A program made the position numbers and the translations under genes. A stretch of 64,000 bases of DNA from positions 270,634 to 334,633 of the forward strand of contig JAPFBL010000361.1 of the NCBI GenBank assembly GCA_026182355.1, in the 5' to 3' direction. Shown here piece by piece: positions 31,961-42,530 of the stretch; position 1 is the first letter of the stretch; every line of letters starts with the position of its first letter. The DNA comes from Hermatobates lingyangjiaoensis (taxonomy: Eukaryota > Arthropoda > Insecta > Hemiptera > Hermatobatidae). The notes beneath the pieces were generated by a model that was not told where the DNA came from, ran no database searches, and saw nothing but the letters and a program-made list of their open reading frames with translations.

Positions 31961-32675
31961 AATGAATCGTACATGATAACATCTTCCCCTGTGATGGCGA
32001 AGGCATGATATTCAATCATCTATAATAAATATTTACGATCAAGATGGTAATATTATATTTTCAGTAGTAAAAACTACAGCATATCCAGCCTTTGCAAATA
32101 AAATGACATCAGGAGGTATTATTCAGTATATAACTCAGCCATTGTGTTTTCATTTACTGGAAACACTTGCTGTGAAATTGAATGTATGCTGTCACATCGT
32201 TGATGGCCGTATGCAAATTATTTCGCATAAACATAACTTTCATGCTGATTTCGATATTACTGTTTTTATATGCATATTAAATTATTTAATATTTATGTTA
32301 CGGCTTATAATACATCACTTGATGTCTGAATAACAGACACAATATTACTTAGGTACCCGTTACATGGCTAATCAAAGTAGTGAATTCAGAATTAATTGAA
32401 GGTTATAGTAAAATGTGTTAACGTTTTAATAAAGCATAACTTTTACTTTACATTGATATATGTTTGTGCTCTATTTAAATATGGAGACAGATAAAATACT
32501 CGTAAAATACCTTTCAAATGACAATTTTGACCTCGCATTCATTTATTCTATAAAACTTTCAGAGATATGGTCAAATTAATTGTTTGCAAATAGTTGAAAT
32601 AATGTCAAATTTATTTGTTAAACAAACAAAATTATTATTATATTACTCTTTTTCTACGAATGACTACCCTTCTTG
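31961..32675. other. Unassigned DNA
   Basis: A short frame at 32103-32333 has no recognisable motif. Confidence 0.5.
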
Positions 32676-33230
32676 GGTTAGGATAGGTTTCAGTGGCCGT
32701 CTAAGAAGAGAACCCATATAGGCTATAAGCTTCTTAGAAATACATTTTGGATGGGTGTTGAGGTAGTCAAGTAGCGTGCGTGCTCGTCTGTGGACTGGTA
32801 GATTCAGGGTTCGTTCTCACTGTCTCCCTCGATTTCTTCACGTGGGACTCACCGGTACCTAGTTTGTATGCTATCAGATACCCATTAAAGACACCTGCTC
32901 TACAGACACTTGAGCTAGGCCAAGGTTTCAGTGGCTGTCCAAGAAGAGACCCACATAGGCTATAAGCTTCTTAGATATACATTTTGGATGGGTGTTGAGG
33001 TAGTCAAGTAGCGTGCGTGCTCGTCTGTGGACTGGTAGATTGAGGGTTCGTTCTCACTGTCTCCCTCGATTTCTTCACGTGGGACTCACCGGTCCCTAGT
33101 TTGTATGCTATAAGATACTCATTAAAGATACCTGCTCTAAAGACACTTGAGCTAGGCCAACTTAGGACTCTGGATGTAGAATCAGCCTTCTGGTGAGACT
33201 CACCCGTTTTTAAAAAGAGTATCGTATAAT
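32676..33230 (+). mobile_element. Tandem pair of a second tRNA-derived SINE subtype
   Basis: Copies at about 32684-32930 and 32930-33190 share a head GGTTTCAGTGGC..GTC, CATTTTGGATGGGTGTTGAG, a pol III A-box-like TAGCGTGCGTGCTCG and B-box-like GGGTTCGTTCTCAC, then ATTAAAGA..CCTGCTCT and ACTTGAGCTAGGCCAA. The second copy ends TTAGGACTCTGGATGTAGAATC, related to the tail of the SINE at 37.0 kb. Confidence 0.7.
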
Positions 33231-33944
33231 AAAGAAGCCACACTTTCCACCCCTAGAACAGGGGTGAAAACCGTGTTTTATAGTGGTTTTACCTAATTCA
33301 CCACTAATGGTGAAAGCCTATAATTATAACAGTGTAGGCACTGGAAAACAAAAACACTTTTGATTAGCTATCCTCAACCTCACTGAACAATTACTTCATC
33401 CACTGACTATCTGACTACTTTTCCAACTGATGACTAAAAACTTTGAAAACCATGACCTCAACAAGACCACATGACCGCGAATACGACATCATTACCGTAT
33501 AGACGAACTTAATATCTGACATGAATTACTGACATTCCAAGTTATAGTAACACAGTAACCAAGCAGTAGAAGGTCTCTGGTCTGGAACGACGTGCACTAT
33601 AGTGCGCGGATATATTCGTTGGTCGTTGGTCGTTAATTAGCTAGTTCTGATTTTCAATGGGTCTAAGATAGCACGATTGTGATTTGCCTGTTTAAACTAT
33701 GTAGGAGCTATACAACTGGAGGTAACAGCAGCACAAATGGTCACCCATTCAGCTATAAACCAAGGCTAATGTTGCTTAACTTCGACACTCCCTTTGATGA
33801 GCTGAAGCGAACCGGTTTATTCAATATGACCTTGTCCATTGGCCTTGTATTCCATTTAGACACTTGCTTTAAAAGTTTTCAAGTTTCATCATTATTTACC
33901 ATTTATTTTGTTTACTAATACAATATATACAGTATTATTTTTAT
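33231..33944. other. Unassigned DNA
   Basis: Short frame 33679-33918 without motifs. No recognised repeat. Confidence 0.5.
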
Positions 33945-34197
33945 TGTTTAAATTGATCCCCTAGCGGGTGATGACGTCAGCTGTTTACAAATCTTCCTGA
34001 CAAAATTCTTCTATTCACGGTCAATGAGTACTGATTACACTGCGATATTATGAACTTTTTTATCATATATTGCATTATGAACCTGCCATACAGTACATCC
34101 TATTATGTACTTGCTGTATGAACCTGTTACATAATACCTTCTATTATAAACTTACAGTATAATACCTAGGGTTATGAACTTGCCATATATATATATA
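33945..34197. repeat. Left arm of a 4-kb mirror-image repeat
   Basis: A SINE tail fragment (TGATCCCCTAGCGGGTGATG) precedes 33991-34197, which matches 37936-38160 inverted over about 200 bp. Inside are loosely repeated GAACTTGCCATA/TATTATAAACTT units. Confidence 0.75.
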
Positions 34198-34233
34198 AAT
34201 ATATATTATATATATATAATATGTATATTTATT

Positions 34234-34482
34234 GTATAAACCGGTAAAAGCCGTTTACCGGCTTTTTGTTTGATCGGTGATTCTACATTGGGAGTCCTAA
34301 AATTTGCTTAACTCAATTATATTTAGACTAGTACCTGACATCGTACAGGCTCGGTACTGACGGCTTAACGTCCTCTCCGAGGGACGACGCACTCAGATTT
34401 ATTCATCTCTGCGTGAATAAATCGAGGGCCAGGTGGGGATTGGACGACCATCCCAGAGGCGAGTAACCACTGAGCTAACCTA
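34234..34482 (-). mobile_element. tRNA-derived SINE
   Basis: Minus-strand copy with A-box GTTAGCTCAGTGGTTA. Its mirror partner is the SINE at 36988-37280, and about 20 bp beyond the head also match inverted (TATAATA..GTA..TTAAC). Confidence 0.8.
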
Positions 34483-34682
34483 TAATACTATAGTAATTAA
34501 CAATTAACATTTCAATAACGTTTCTGCGATCAACTCATTATGACTCTAAAGTTTTGAAGCAGTATTTATACTTTCCCGGGCTTGCATGTTGAATTCTACT
34601 TTAATCGATCTTAATACTAAATTATTTAATGAAGCAATAAAACGTTGACACCACTTTCTTCCTAAGCATTGCCATTTTCATA

Positions 34683-34711
34683 AAGTTAGGTTATGTTAGG
34701 TTAGGTTAGGT
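34683..34711. repeat. Interstitial TTAGG repeat
   Basis: TTAGG TTATG then three TTAGG units, the arthropod telomere pentamer, next to a SINE-head-like sequence (TTGCAGTGGCAGTC). Probably part of the SINE rather than a lost telomere. Confidence 0.6.
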
Positions 34712-35022
34712 TGCAGTGGCAGTCTCACAAGGGAACACACGTAGGCCAAGCATTGGCCCTTTGTGATACCACACAATGAAGATTGATTCTACAGTGGGAG
34801 TCCTAAATTTTGTCTAACTCAAATGTATTTAGAGTAGGGATCTTTAACGAGTACCTGACATCGTACAGGCTCGGGACCGACGGTTTAACGTCCTTCTCTG
34901 AGGGACGACGTGCTCAGATTTATTCACCTCCCGCATGAATAAATCGAGGGCCAGGTGAGGATTGAACCCAGGTCCTATCAGTTCAGAGGTGAGCACGTAA
35001 CCACTGAGCTAGCCTGGCCCCT
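34712..35022 (-). mobile_element. tRNA-derived SINE
   Basis: Minus-strand copy at about 34785-35022 with A-box GCTAGCTCAGTGGTTACGTG and B-box CTGGGTTCAATCCTC; downstream lies a plus-strand head fragment at 34712-34780. Confidence 0.8.
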
Positions 35023-36150
35023 CTTCATAAAGGTTCCTTTTAACTGTAACGCTGACAGCGTCACGTGAACAGTATAAGACACATGACCCGGAGCGCTAAT
35101 TACAACGTGTACTTTAATCAGAGAAATATTCGTTCGTTGTTTGATTTTCACTATCTGCGACGAGGTTTTTTTTTTGACCATCAAATGGTCTTTTGATGTT
35201 TTTTAATGCATAAAAACTGTGTGGAGCCAATGAATATAAAACCTACTTTCAAATAACCGATTCAGGAATATACATTTTATACTACCACCTTGTAGGTTAA
35301 AATATAAAAAAAAATGTAACAAAGAATTTAAGCAAATACCTATAAATCTTTTTCTTTCTTTTTTTTAAATCAAGATTAATCGAATAAATGTAAACATTTC
35401 TATATATTATGACTACTTTCAAAATAAGTGATCTATCTATGCAAATATTTTAAAAAACTACGTTGGATCTTCTTTCTTTCAGCTAAGTTTGCTTTAAAAG
35501 CATAAACTTGTTCAAAAAGGAGAAAAGTGGTTTGATAGAGAAGATATTTTGAAAATGGTTTGGACCAAAGGAGCAAGTGGTCATTGATACATGGCAGAGG
35601 CTTTTGGGATGTTCATCAGACGGGAGGATTAACATATTGCCTACGCAGGCTTCTCGTCTCGAGGCCTTTTGCCAAAACCTTCTCTCCAAACCCCATTAGA
35701 AATGAATATCAACCGGAACAAAATCCTTCTACTTCGACCATCTTCTCATTACTGCCAACATCCTTTAACTATCATTATAAATTGCCAAAAAGATAAAACA
35801 ACCTACGCATTAACTTAAAAACATTTTACAATTCTCATACTCCATTTATATATGTATATTTTTTTTTGTTGTCAGCGAAAAACTTTTTTGCTTAAAAGTG
35901 TATCTAAATTTTAGACATATGGTATAATCAACTTATATTCTAATATCAAAATATGTCATATTCTTAAAGTTTCCCTTTCATTAGTAATATTTTGAAAACT
36001 CTTGACTTGAATTATGAACTTATGACAATTGTATACAAAGACTTATGTAAAGTTAATAATATAATAAAAATGAAATATTCATGATATGATAAGTTCATAA
36101 CCCAAGTTATGAATTACATTGCCATTTGATTTTCATAACCCAATGTATAA
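35023..36150. other. Unassigned DNA
   Basis: Short overlapping frames at 35483-35796 on both strands have no recognisable motif. Confidence 0.5.
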
Positions 36151-36206
36151 TTGTAGGGTAAAAATCTAATGAAATGGTCTCCACATACAATAATTTTAAT
36201 GATATA

Positions 36207-36245
36207 AACAACGCGTTTCGAACACGTAGTGTTCTTCCTCAGGCA
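36207..36245 (-). ncRNA. hammerhead ribozyme, family HH-G
   Basis: Minus strand: CTGAGGA, extra A, 6-bp stem II GAACAC/GTGTTC, GAA, ACGCGT stem III, T cleavage base. One of the best copies in the window. Confidence 0.85.
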
Positions 36246-36321
36246 TTAACTAAAAAATACAATGACACCAGAGAGTTATCTATAGTACAAAGTAAATAAG
36301 TCATTGTATTTTTTAGTTAAT

Positions 36322-36358
36322 GCCTGAGGAAGAACACTACGTGTTCGAAACGCGTTGT
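36322..36358 (+). ncRNA. hammerhead ribozyme, family HH-G
   Basis: Mirror copy with identical core (CTGAGGA at 36324-36330), GAACAC/GTGTTC stem II and ACGCGT. Confidence 0.85.
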
Positions 36359-36655
36359 TTATATCATTAAAATTTTTACATGTGGAGACCATTTCATTAG
36401 ACTTTTACCCTACACTGAGTAAATACCACATAATAACTGATTGCACTACATTAGAACCAATGTATAATATTGTATGTTAATACAATGTACTATTTGGGAA
36501 GTTCTTAATACAGGCAATACATAGCTAGTTTATAATCACATGGAATATGGAATAATATTAAATTTTAGAATGAGGAATATGGAATTATATTCAGAGTTTA
36601 TAAAAATAGGAATAATATAACAAATTCATGATCCAAAGTAATCAATAAGTAATTC

Positions 36656-36885
36656 AAACCACAATAAGAAAATGGGAAAGCAAGACTAAGATCTTTCAAC
36701 CGTAACAAGCGGTCTTCGTCAGAGTCAAAAACCCAACTGTGGGTTTTTGTTTCCAGTTGGGTTTTTGACTCTGACGAAGACCGTTTGTTACGGTTGAAAG
36801 ACCTTAGTCTTGCTTTCCCATTTTCTTATTGTAGTTTGATCATTGATTGTTATTTCACGTGTTTATGTGAAATGTTTTTATCCAA
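36656..36885. mobile_element. HH-A inverted pLTR pair
   Basis: Hammerheads 36684-36726 (-) and 36767-36809 (+). The centre is expanded by a GTTGGGTTTTTG-like repeat. The plus copy has AGACCT instead of AGATCT, the one HH-A copy with a clearly broken stem III palindrome. Confidence 0.8.
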
Positions 36886-36987
36886 AGTAATATATGTTAT
36901 GTTCGTAAGGCAAAATACCTTATAATATGGCAAGTTCACAATACAAGGTATATTGTGGCAAGTTAATAATACGATATATTATATAAC
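36886..36987. repeat. Diverged GGCAAGTTCATAATA-type satellite
   Basis: Units TATGGCAAGTTCACAATAC and TGTGGCAAGTTAATAATAC resemble those inside the mirror repeat arms. Confidence 0.55.
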
Positions 36988-37277
36988 AGGGCCACGTTAG
37001 CTCAATGGTTAGCGTACTCGCCTCTGGGCTGGTAGTCCGGGGTTCGATACCCACCAGGCTCTCGAATTATTCACGTGGGAGGTAAGAAAATCTGAATACA
37101 TCGTCCCTCGGAGAGGACCTTAAGCGGTTAGTCCTGAACCTGTGCGTTGTCAGGTACTCGTTAAAGATCCCTACTCGAAATGCACTTGAGTTAGGCAACA
37201 TTTAGACTCCCAATGTAGAATCTGTAGAATCACCGATCACACAAAAGGTCGGTAAACGGCATTTACCGGTTTATACA

Positions 37278-37280
<3 letters not shown>
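36988..37280 (+). mobile_element. tRNA-derived SINE, best copy
   Basis: A-box TTAGCTCAATGGTTAGCG (from about 36997) and B-box GGGTTCGATACCC (37040-37052) are close to pol III consensus and lie about 40 bp apart, as in a tRNA gene. The tRNA-like part is followed by a non-tRNA body (CGTCCCTCGGAGAGGACC, GTACTCGTTAAAGATCCC) and a tail ending GGTAAACGGCATTTACCGG, then (TA)n. A true tRNA gene is unlikely: no acceptor stem can be folded. Confidence 0.85.
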
Positions 37281-37329
<49 letters not shown>

Positions 37330-37338
<9 letters not shown>

Positions 37339-37675
37339 ATTAATTTACCACAATGAAACAATTTTTGAAACAATGCTCTAAGGCCTTTCGTCAACACATC
37401 GTTAGAGAGCAAGTGAACCAAAAAACAATAAATACTTGTTAACTTGGCTGATTGATGTTTCCAGAATTGTTGGAAATCCCGGAATGTATTTAATGAATGT
37501 TTAAACATCATTAAACACATTCAGGGTTGCCAACAATTCTGGAAACTTCAATCAGCCAAGTTAACAAGTATTTATTATGTTTTAGTTCACTTGGTCTCTG
37601 ACGATGTGTCGACGAAAGGCCTTAGAGCATTGTTTCAAAAATTGTTTCATTGTGGTGAATTAATCCATCTATTAC
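37330..37675. mobile_element. HH-M inverted pLTR pair
   Basis: Arms about 37335-37500 and 37515-37670, near-perfect, with centre ACATTCATTAAA..CATTAAACACATT. Hammerheads at about 37375-37410 (-, core CTAACGA) and 37594-37627 (+, core CTGACGA). (TA)n lies on the left and again from about 37705 on the right. Confidence 0.75.
37594..37627 (+). ncRNA. hammerhead-like ribozyme, family HH-M
   Basis: TCT/AGA stem I, core CTGACGA, extra U, short weak stem II (GTGTCGAC), GAA, AGGCCT stem III, T cleavage base. Confidence 0.65.
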
Positions 37676-37794
37676 ATCAAGTGATATTTTGATTATTATT
37701 CACATATATATATATAATATATATATATATTATATATATGAACGAAAAACGTATATATATACGAGTATATTTTTTCGTTGGAATTACGTCTCCA

Positions 37795-37940
37795 AATAGG
37801 GTCTCCAACCGTCTCTGAACCAGTGCGCTTGGTTTCCCTCTCTTATCTCTCCTGAAGACGGTTCAAACCGAAAATTAGAGACTGTAGGTGTGTTCTTTTG
37901 ATTTCTTTATGTTTCTTTGTCTATATTGAACTATATATAT
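37795..37940 (+). mobile_element. HH-B pLTR, single plus copy
   Basis: Contains CAACCGTCTCTGAACCAG and GCGCTTGGTTTCCC, then the ribozyme, then TCTATATTGAACTATA into (TA)n. Confidence 0.8.
37848..37881 (+). ncRNA. hammerhead ribozyme, family HH-B
   Basis: TCTC/GAGA stem I, CTGAAGA at 37852-37858, extra C, stem II GGTT/AACC, GAA, AATT stem III, A cleavage base. 34 nt in total and fully consistent with the type I hammerhead core. Confidence 0.85.
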
Positions 37941-38160
37941 ATGGCACGTTCATACCCCTAGGTATTATACTGTAAGTTTATAATAGAAGTTATTGTGTAA
38001 CAGGTTCATACAGCAAGTACATAATAGGATGTACTGTATGGCAGGTTCAAAATGCAATATATGATAAAAAAGTTCATAATATCGCTGTGTGGATTTACTC
38101 GCAGAGTCATTAGTACTCACTGACGGTGAATAGAAGAGTTTTGTCAGGAAAATTTGTGAA
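37936..38160. repeat. Right arm of the 4-kb mirror-image repeat
   Basis: Inverted match to 33991-34197, including TATGATAAAAAAGTTCATAA and TAGAAGAGTTTTGTCAGGAA-like stretches. Confidence 0.75.
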
Positions 38161-38580
38161 GTAACTTTATTTAAATAAATTGTCTTTTCTTATCTACCAA
38201 ATCTCAAAATTTTATTATATCAACTTTAGAAGATGATACCCCCCCCCCCCCAAAAAAAAGATGAGGTACTGTTTCACTGTTTAGTATAGTTTAGTATAGT
38301 AGTTTAACTGGAAAGTTTAAGTATAGTAAGGAAAAAAAAAGATATTTAATATGAAGGTTGGTAGAGGGAGAAATTAGTCTAGCAATAATAACGCGTGGAT
38401 GACAAGTAAAAGAGTTTGAGAAACTCTCAATGAGAAGCTAAAAAAATACGAAATACAAAATAACAACGAACAGGATTGAATTAGACGTGGAAAAGGGAAA
38501 TGACGAGGCGTTTTAATTTGACATATCATCAAAACATTCAGTTGTCAGGCATATTGATTTATTATCGCGAGCTATAGAAC
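38161..38580. other. Unassigned DNA
   Basis: Short poly(C)/poly(A) run at about 38239-38258; no gene. Confidence 0.5.
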
Positions 38581-38584
38581 TTAA

Positions 38585-38820
38585 TACTAATCTGTTATAG
38601 CGTGGTATTTACTCATATTGGGAGGAAAATATGATGTCTCCAAACAAAAAAGTTTACCAGAAAAAACAAAGCGTTTCGAACGCTTCGTGTTCTTCTTCAG
38701 GTTACATCTGCTCTGCTGGGGTTGATATTCAGTGGGTGAGACCAAGCAAGAACTAAAAACATTAAGTTTGTTCTTTTCTTGTGTGGATACATAATACTTT
38801 CCCCAACTATAGACCTTATA
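38585..38820. mobile_element. HH-G pair, right arm degraded
   Basis: Minus arm with outer end and hammerhead at about 38667-38702 (CTGAAGA, extra A, GAAC/GTTC, ACGCTT stem III). The right arm retains only the outer part, CTTGTGTGGATACATAATAC, and lacks the ribozyme. Confidence 0.65.
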
Positions 38821-39939
38821 TTATTTGTAACAATAAAGTCCCGGGTTCATCAACTAGTTTTTTAAATAGAACTCTTCGAAGGAAATTCTTTCAAGGGACA
38901 TTTTGAAAGCATGTTATATTATTAATAGATTTAGATTCGACTGCAATTTGATTTTAATTACATTTCTTAATTTCTTAAAATGAACTTTCTTGATAAAGAG
39001 TTGTAGTCATACCAACGTAGAAGTGTTTTTGGATTTCATTTCCCCCATTAGTACGTACATATAACTGGATTTATACCTTTTAAATACGTCTTCCTGAGTT
39101 GGTAATTATTTTTTGATAAATAGGCTACTCAGAGGTGGGTTTTTATAATAAGTGACCAGTGTTCTACTTTTAAATTTGTTTGTTTATTTTTTTGTTAAAA
39201 AATTTAATATTGAGTTACATTATTTTTGTCTCTTCCGGTGCAATGAAAGTGGAATAGGGATAGTATGAGACCAGCAGGAATGCATGTTTCTTTGTGGATC
39301 TAAAAAGACAATGGTGAAGTGCAATACGAAAACAACTACAACTAACTAACCAATGCTTTGAATTCCAACATAGATATAATTCCAACAATTGAATCGTTTC
39401 GTTTTTTGTTTGCCTTTAATCTGGGTTGGAAACAAATAAGTTCATTTTTAATTTTTTTTTTTATTTAACACTAGACTACCTGTTACCCTTTGTTTCACTC
39501 AGAAAGTATAACAATAGGCATTGAACATGATTGACACGGATAATTTTAATTGTTGTTTCTTGTTATTAAAACACAGAAACAGATTCTTATATGGCCTAAG
39601 CTTTTGATATAGTATTCTTAACATGATTCAAGATATATACACATTCAGTATATTTAGGAAAATAAAAATCATTTAAAAGTAAAAAAAAATCATTTATTTC
39701 ACCATATAAATAAATAAAACATCAATTCATGTTATATACACAATCAAATATATTTAAAACAAACAAAACTTGTAAATTGAAATATTCAATTTATTTAGCC
39801 AACATTAAATAGCATTAATAATAGGAATGTGTCTTTACAATATTACCCTAGAACATTCGTATTTTATCAGACAATTGTGTTCAAGTTTGTTTCTAAAATT
39901 ATTAATTTTTAACCTCTAATGTAGTAGTTTATTATATAT
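38821..39939. other. AT-rich unassigned DNA
   Basis: No recognisable feature in 1.1 kb. Confidence 0.55.
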
Positions 39940-39960
39940 TTGTTACATATAATATATATA

Positions 39961-39992
<32 letters not shown>

Positions 39993-40510
39993 ATACATTT
40001 GCACTACTGTCACCAGCGAGCACCCAAGCCTCTGGGCTACACTGATTCCATGCCTTTATTTTATTACCAGCGTTTATATTTCGCAAACTTTACATTAATT
40101 TTTGTTATTATTTATATATAATACATTTTCACTACTGTCATCGCCGAGCATGCAAGTGACCAGTGGTTGTATTTTCGCAAATTTGAAATTAAATTTTTTT
40201 TTGTAACATTTATATATATTAAAAATGCACTACACAAGCGACTTGCTACCCTGGATCCATACCTTTACTTCACTACCATTGTATTATTCAAATGTTAAAT
40301 TCAAAATTTTTTTTGTTACATTTATTTTTAATATATTTGCGCTACTGTCATCTGGGAGCACGCAAGCCAGTGGACTACCCTGGCTCCTCGTCTTTAGTTT
40401 ATTACCAGTGTTTATATTACGCAAATATTAAATTAAAAAAAAAATTTGTTACATTTATATATAATACATTTGCACTAATGTAAAACACTTACTACCTTGG
40501 CTCCAATTTT
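39940..40510. repeat. Diverged tandem repeat, about 110-135 bp unit
   Basis: Four to five copies of a unit with ATACATTTGCACTACTGTC, a GAGCACGCAAGCC block, CTACCCTGG-TCC and TTATTACCAGTGTTTATAT, starting near 39988, 40117, 40222, 40330 and 40463. Confidence 0.75.
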
Positions 40511-40649
40511 GGGAATATAGTAATAATTTTCTTTTATTTAACATTATTCAGATAATGAATAATATATATTTAATTTCAGGTGTATATCTACACGGAAAGT
40601 ACTTGAACAAACAAACAGAGAAACAAACAAAACTCACGAACTTTATATA

Positions 40650-40790
40650 TAGATTCAGGCAAGGGGTTCTTGAGGATTTTGGTCATAAAACATACAACTC
40701 CTGATTATAAGCTGACGTTTCGCCAAAAATTGTTTAGCATTTTCAAGGCTAAAAAACAATTTATATATAGAGATGTTACGTATATTATAT
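40650..40790 (-). mobile_element. HH-L pLTR fragment
   Basis: Contains GGTTCTTGAGGATTTTGGTC (terminal sequence shared with 23.6 and 41.7 kb) and, on the minus strand at about 40711-40748, a degenerate hammerhead: core CTTGAAAAT, GAAACGTCAGC with ACGT stem III. Confidence 0.55.
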
Positions 40791-41455
40791 TACATTTTAT
40801 CGGATATTAGTTTGAACATTAAAATACATTATATTAAACGTTTCATTACATTAAATTAAACTTAAGATACACACTATAAAGGTGATTTGTTTATTTATAA
40901 CACGTGTTATACATTTTTTTGGAATACGACATGTTTGAGAGTGTTGTGTTGCATGCGTGAGTCGAGATTGTTGGAGGCATAGCGGTTCGATTGACGAATG
41001 CGGCAGAGAGCAAGGTGAATAGAAGCTGGGTTGAGGTAGTGGGCGCATTGCGATGCAGGTGGGAGCGAGAGAAGGCGAGGGCTCCTAGGCGTGGGTGTGA
41101 CGGAGTGAGGCGCCGGTGCGTGACGGGTCACGGCTTGCCTCGCGTCATTAGTATTCCTCTACTCGACCGCCGCCTTCTCCTCCCGATGTGTCCTCCGACC
41201 ACTTTTATTCTCTTTGTGTGCTGTACCGTTCTAAAGCCTCTACCTCTTATCGTCTAGGTAGCATCATCACAATTATTACTCCCTCCCCTACATCTGTTTT
41301 CTTCCTTCATTCTTAACAAATTCTTGTAATCATGATCTCGTCCTGACAGCTATACAACACCTACATTACATAACTTCACCCTAATTACATAAAACCATTT
41401 CATTAATACAATAAACCATCCACACGCCAATAATTCCCCTACACTAATATTTATA
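40791..41455. other. Unassigned DNA with GC-rich patch
   Basis: About 40960-41260 is the most G+C-rich stretch of the window. Frames on both strands are open (88 codons plus, 74 minus) but have no motif I know. Could be part of a PLE or a host exon. Confidence 0.4.
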
Positions 41456-41457
41456 GA

Positions 41458-41680
41458 AAGATTTCATATAAACACGAGAAATAACAATCAATGATCAAAC
41501 CACAATAACAAATCGGAAAACTGGACTAAGATCTTTCAACCGTAACAAGCGGTCTTCGTCAGAGTCAAAAACCCGACTGACTCTGATGGGTTGGGTTTTT
41601 GATTCTGACGAAGACAGCTTGTTACGGTTGAAAGATCTTAGTCTTGTTTTCCCATTTTCTTATTGTGTCACTAATATTTA
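41458..41680. mobile_element. HH-A inverted pLTR pair
   Basis: Hammerheads 41524-41566 (-) and 41601-41643 (+), both 43 nt. The centre ACTGACTCTGATGGGTTG is asymmetric. The plus copy has GATT in stem I and a changed stem II (ACAGC). Confidence 0.8.
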
Positions 41681-41689
41681 TAAAGTTCA

Positions 41690-41810
41690 AACATGGGTTT
41701 CTTGAAGATTTTGTTCTAAAGAAAATTAAACTCCTGTTTATACGCCGACGATGAGAATAGACCAAAATCCTCAAGAAACCCTTCTTTCAACTCAGTAGTC
41801 GAGAAGCTAT
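41690..41810. mobile_element. HH-L-related terminal pair
   Basis: GGGTTTCTTGAAGATTTTG at about 41696-41714 mirrors CAAAATCCTCAAGAAACCC at about 41763-41781; CTGTTTATACGCCGACGATG lies between. Confidence 0.6.
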
Positions 41811-42150
41811 TTCAATACTAATATTTATGATTAAACCAGAATAAGAAAATGGGAAAACAAGACTCCAACAATCTGTAAACCTTACAAATTGTCCAATACA
41901 TTAAATATCATTAATTTCATTTACAAGCTTTTGCATTTTAATGCCTTTGTACTGTTGTAGTAAGTAATTGTCGGCAGTCAGTTGGTACATATTTTAACTG
42001 TAAGAAATCTAGATTGCTGAGTCGATTCTACTTTGGAAGTAGTAACTTTTTATGTTTAGAATAGGAGCTTAATTAAATAAGTTTGTAAGTATAAAATGTT
42101 TAGCAGGTCTAGAATACTTCAGCATGGAAAACAAATGCATTTCGTCTTCT

Positions 42151-42530
42151 GTAAGATAAAGTAATATTTTTTTTTATTTTGTATTTTATTTTCATTCATA
42201 ATTCAACAATTAATTATCTTTTTCTTAAATATCTATGCTGTACAAAAATTTTACAAATTCCTTATAATAACCTTTTTTAATTAATGAGTAAGGCCTAACG
42301 GGCCACTCCTCTCCACAAACCAAGACCTTGCGTATGAGAGCCAGTCTTTGTGGTTCCCTCAAACAGCAATCGTACACCAAGTGTCTAGGAAATTGGGGTG
42401 TCTCCGCGTTACATAGGCATGATGGACTAGGAGCTAGTTTCAACCTGCTCAGGTATTCTTTAAATGACCCTAATATACATAAATAACGTAAATAACGTAA
42501 ATACGTAATATACGTAAGATAAAGTAATAT
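42151..42530 (-). mobile_element. 5'-truncated LINE with 17-bp target duplication
   Basis: GTAAGATAAAGTAATAT at 42151-42167 and 42514-42530 flanks a minus-strand insert. The coding part, 42225 to about 42477, reads SFKEYLSRLKLAPSPSCLCN then AETPQFPRHLVYDCCLREPQ and ends KKGYYKEFVKFLYSIDI. The C-x-C..H..C pattern is the C-terminal zinc-knuckle tail found after RT/RNase H in Jockey/I-like non-LTR retrotransposons (family knowledge). The 3'UTR runs to an AT-rich tail, and the 5' end shows short TTACGTATT-type repeats. Only the last 75-85 codons survive. Frame intact but no RT, so not autonomous. Confidence 0.8.

Larger units (their letters stand above)
36155..36460. mobile_element. HH-G inverted pLTR pair
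   Basis: Arms about 36155-36275 and 36300-36460, with outer ends GTAGGGTAAAAATCTAATGA and TCATTAGACTTTTACCCTAC. Both ribozymes look intact. The right arm continues to GAGTAAATACCACATAATAA. Confidence 0.8.

Noticed and set aside
34683..34711. Chromosome end or telomere
   Set aside because: Only five units, one altered, and adjacent to SINE sequence.
36988..37060. tRNA gene
   Set aside because: A- and B-boxes are good, but no acceptor stem forms and related copies with the same 3' body make it a SINE.
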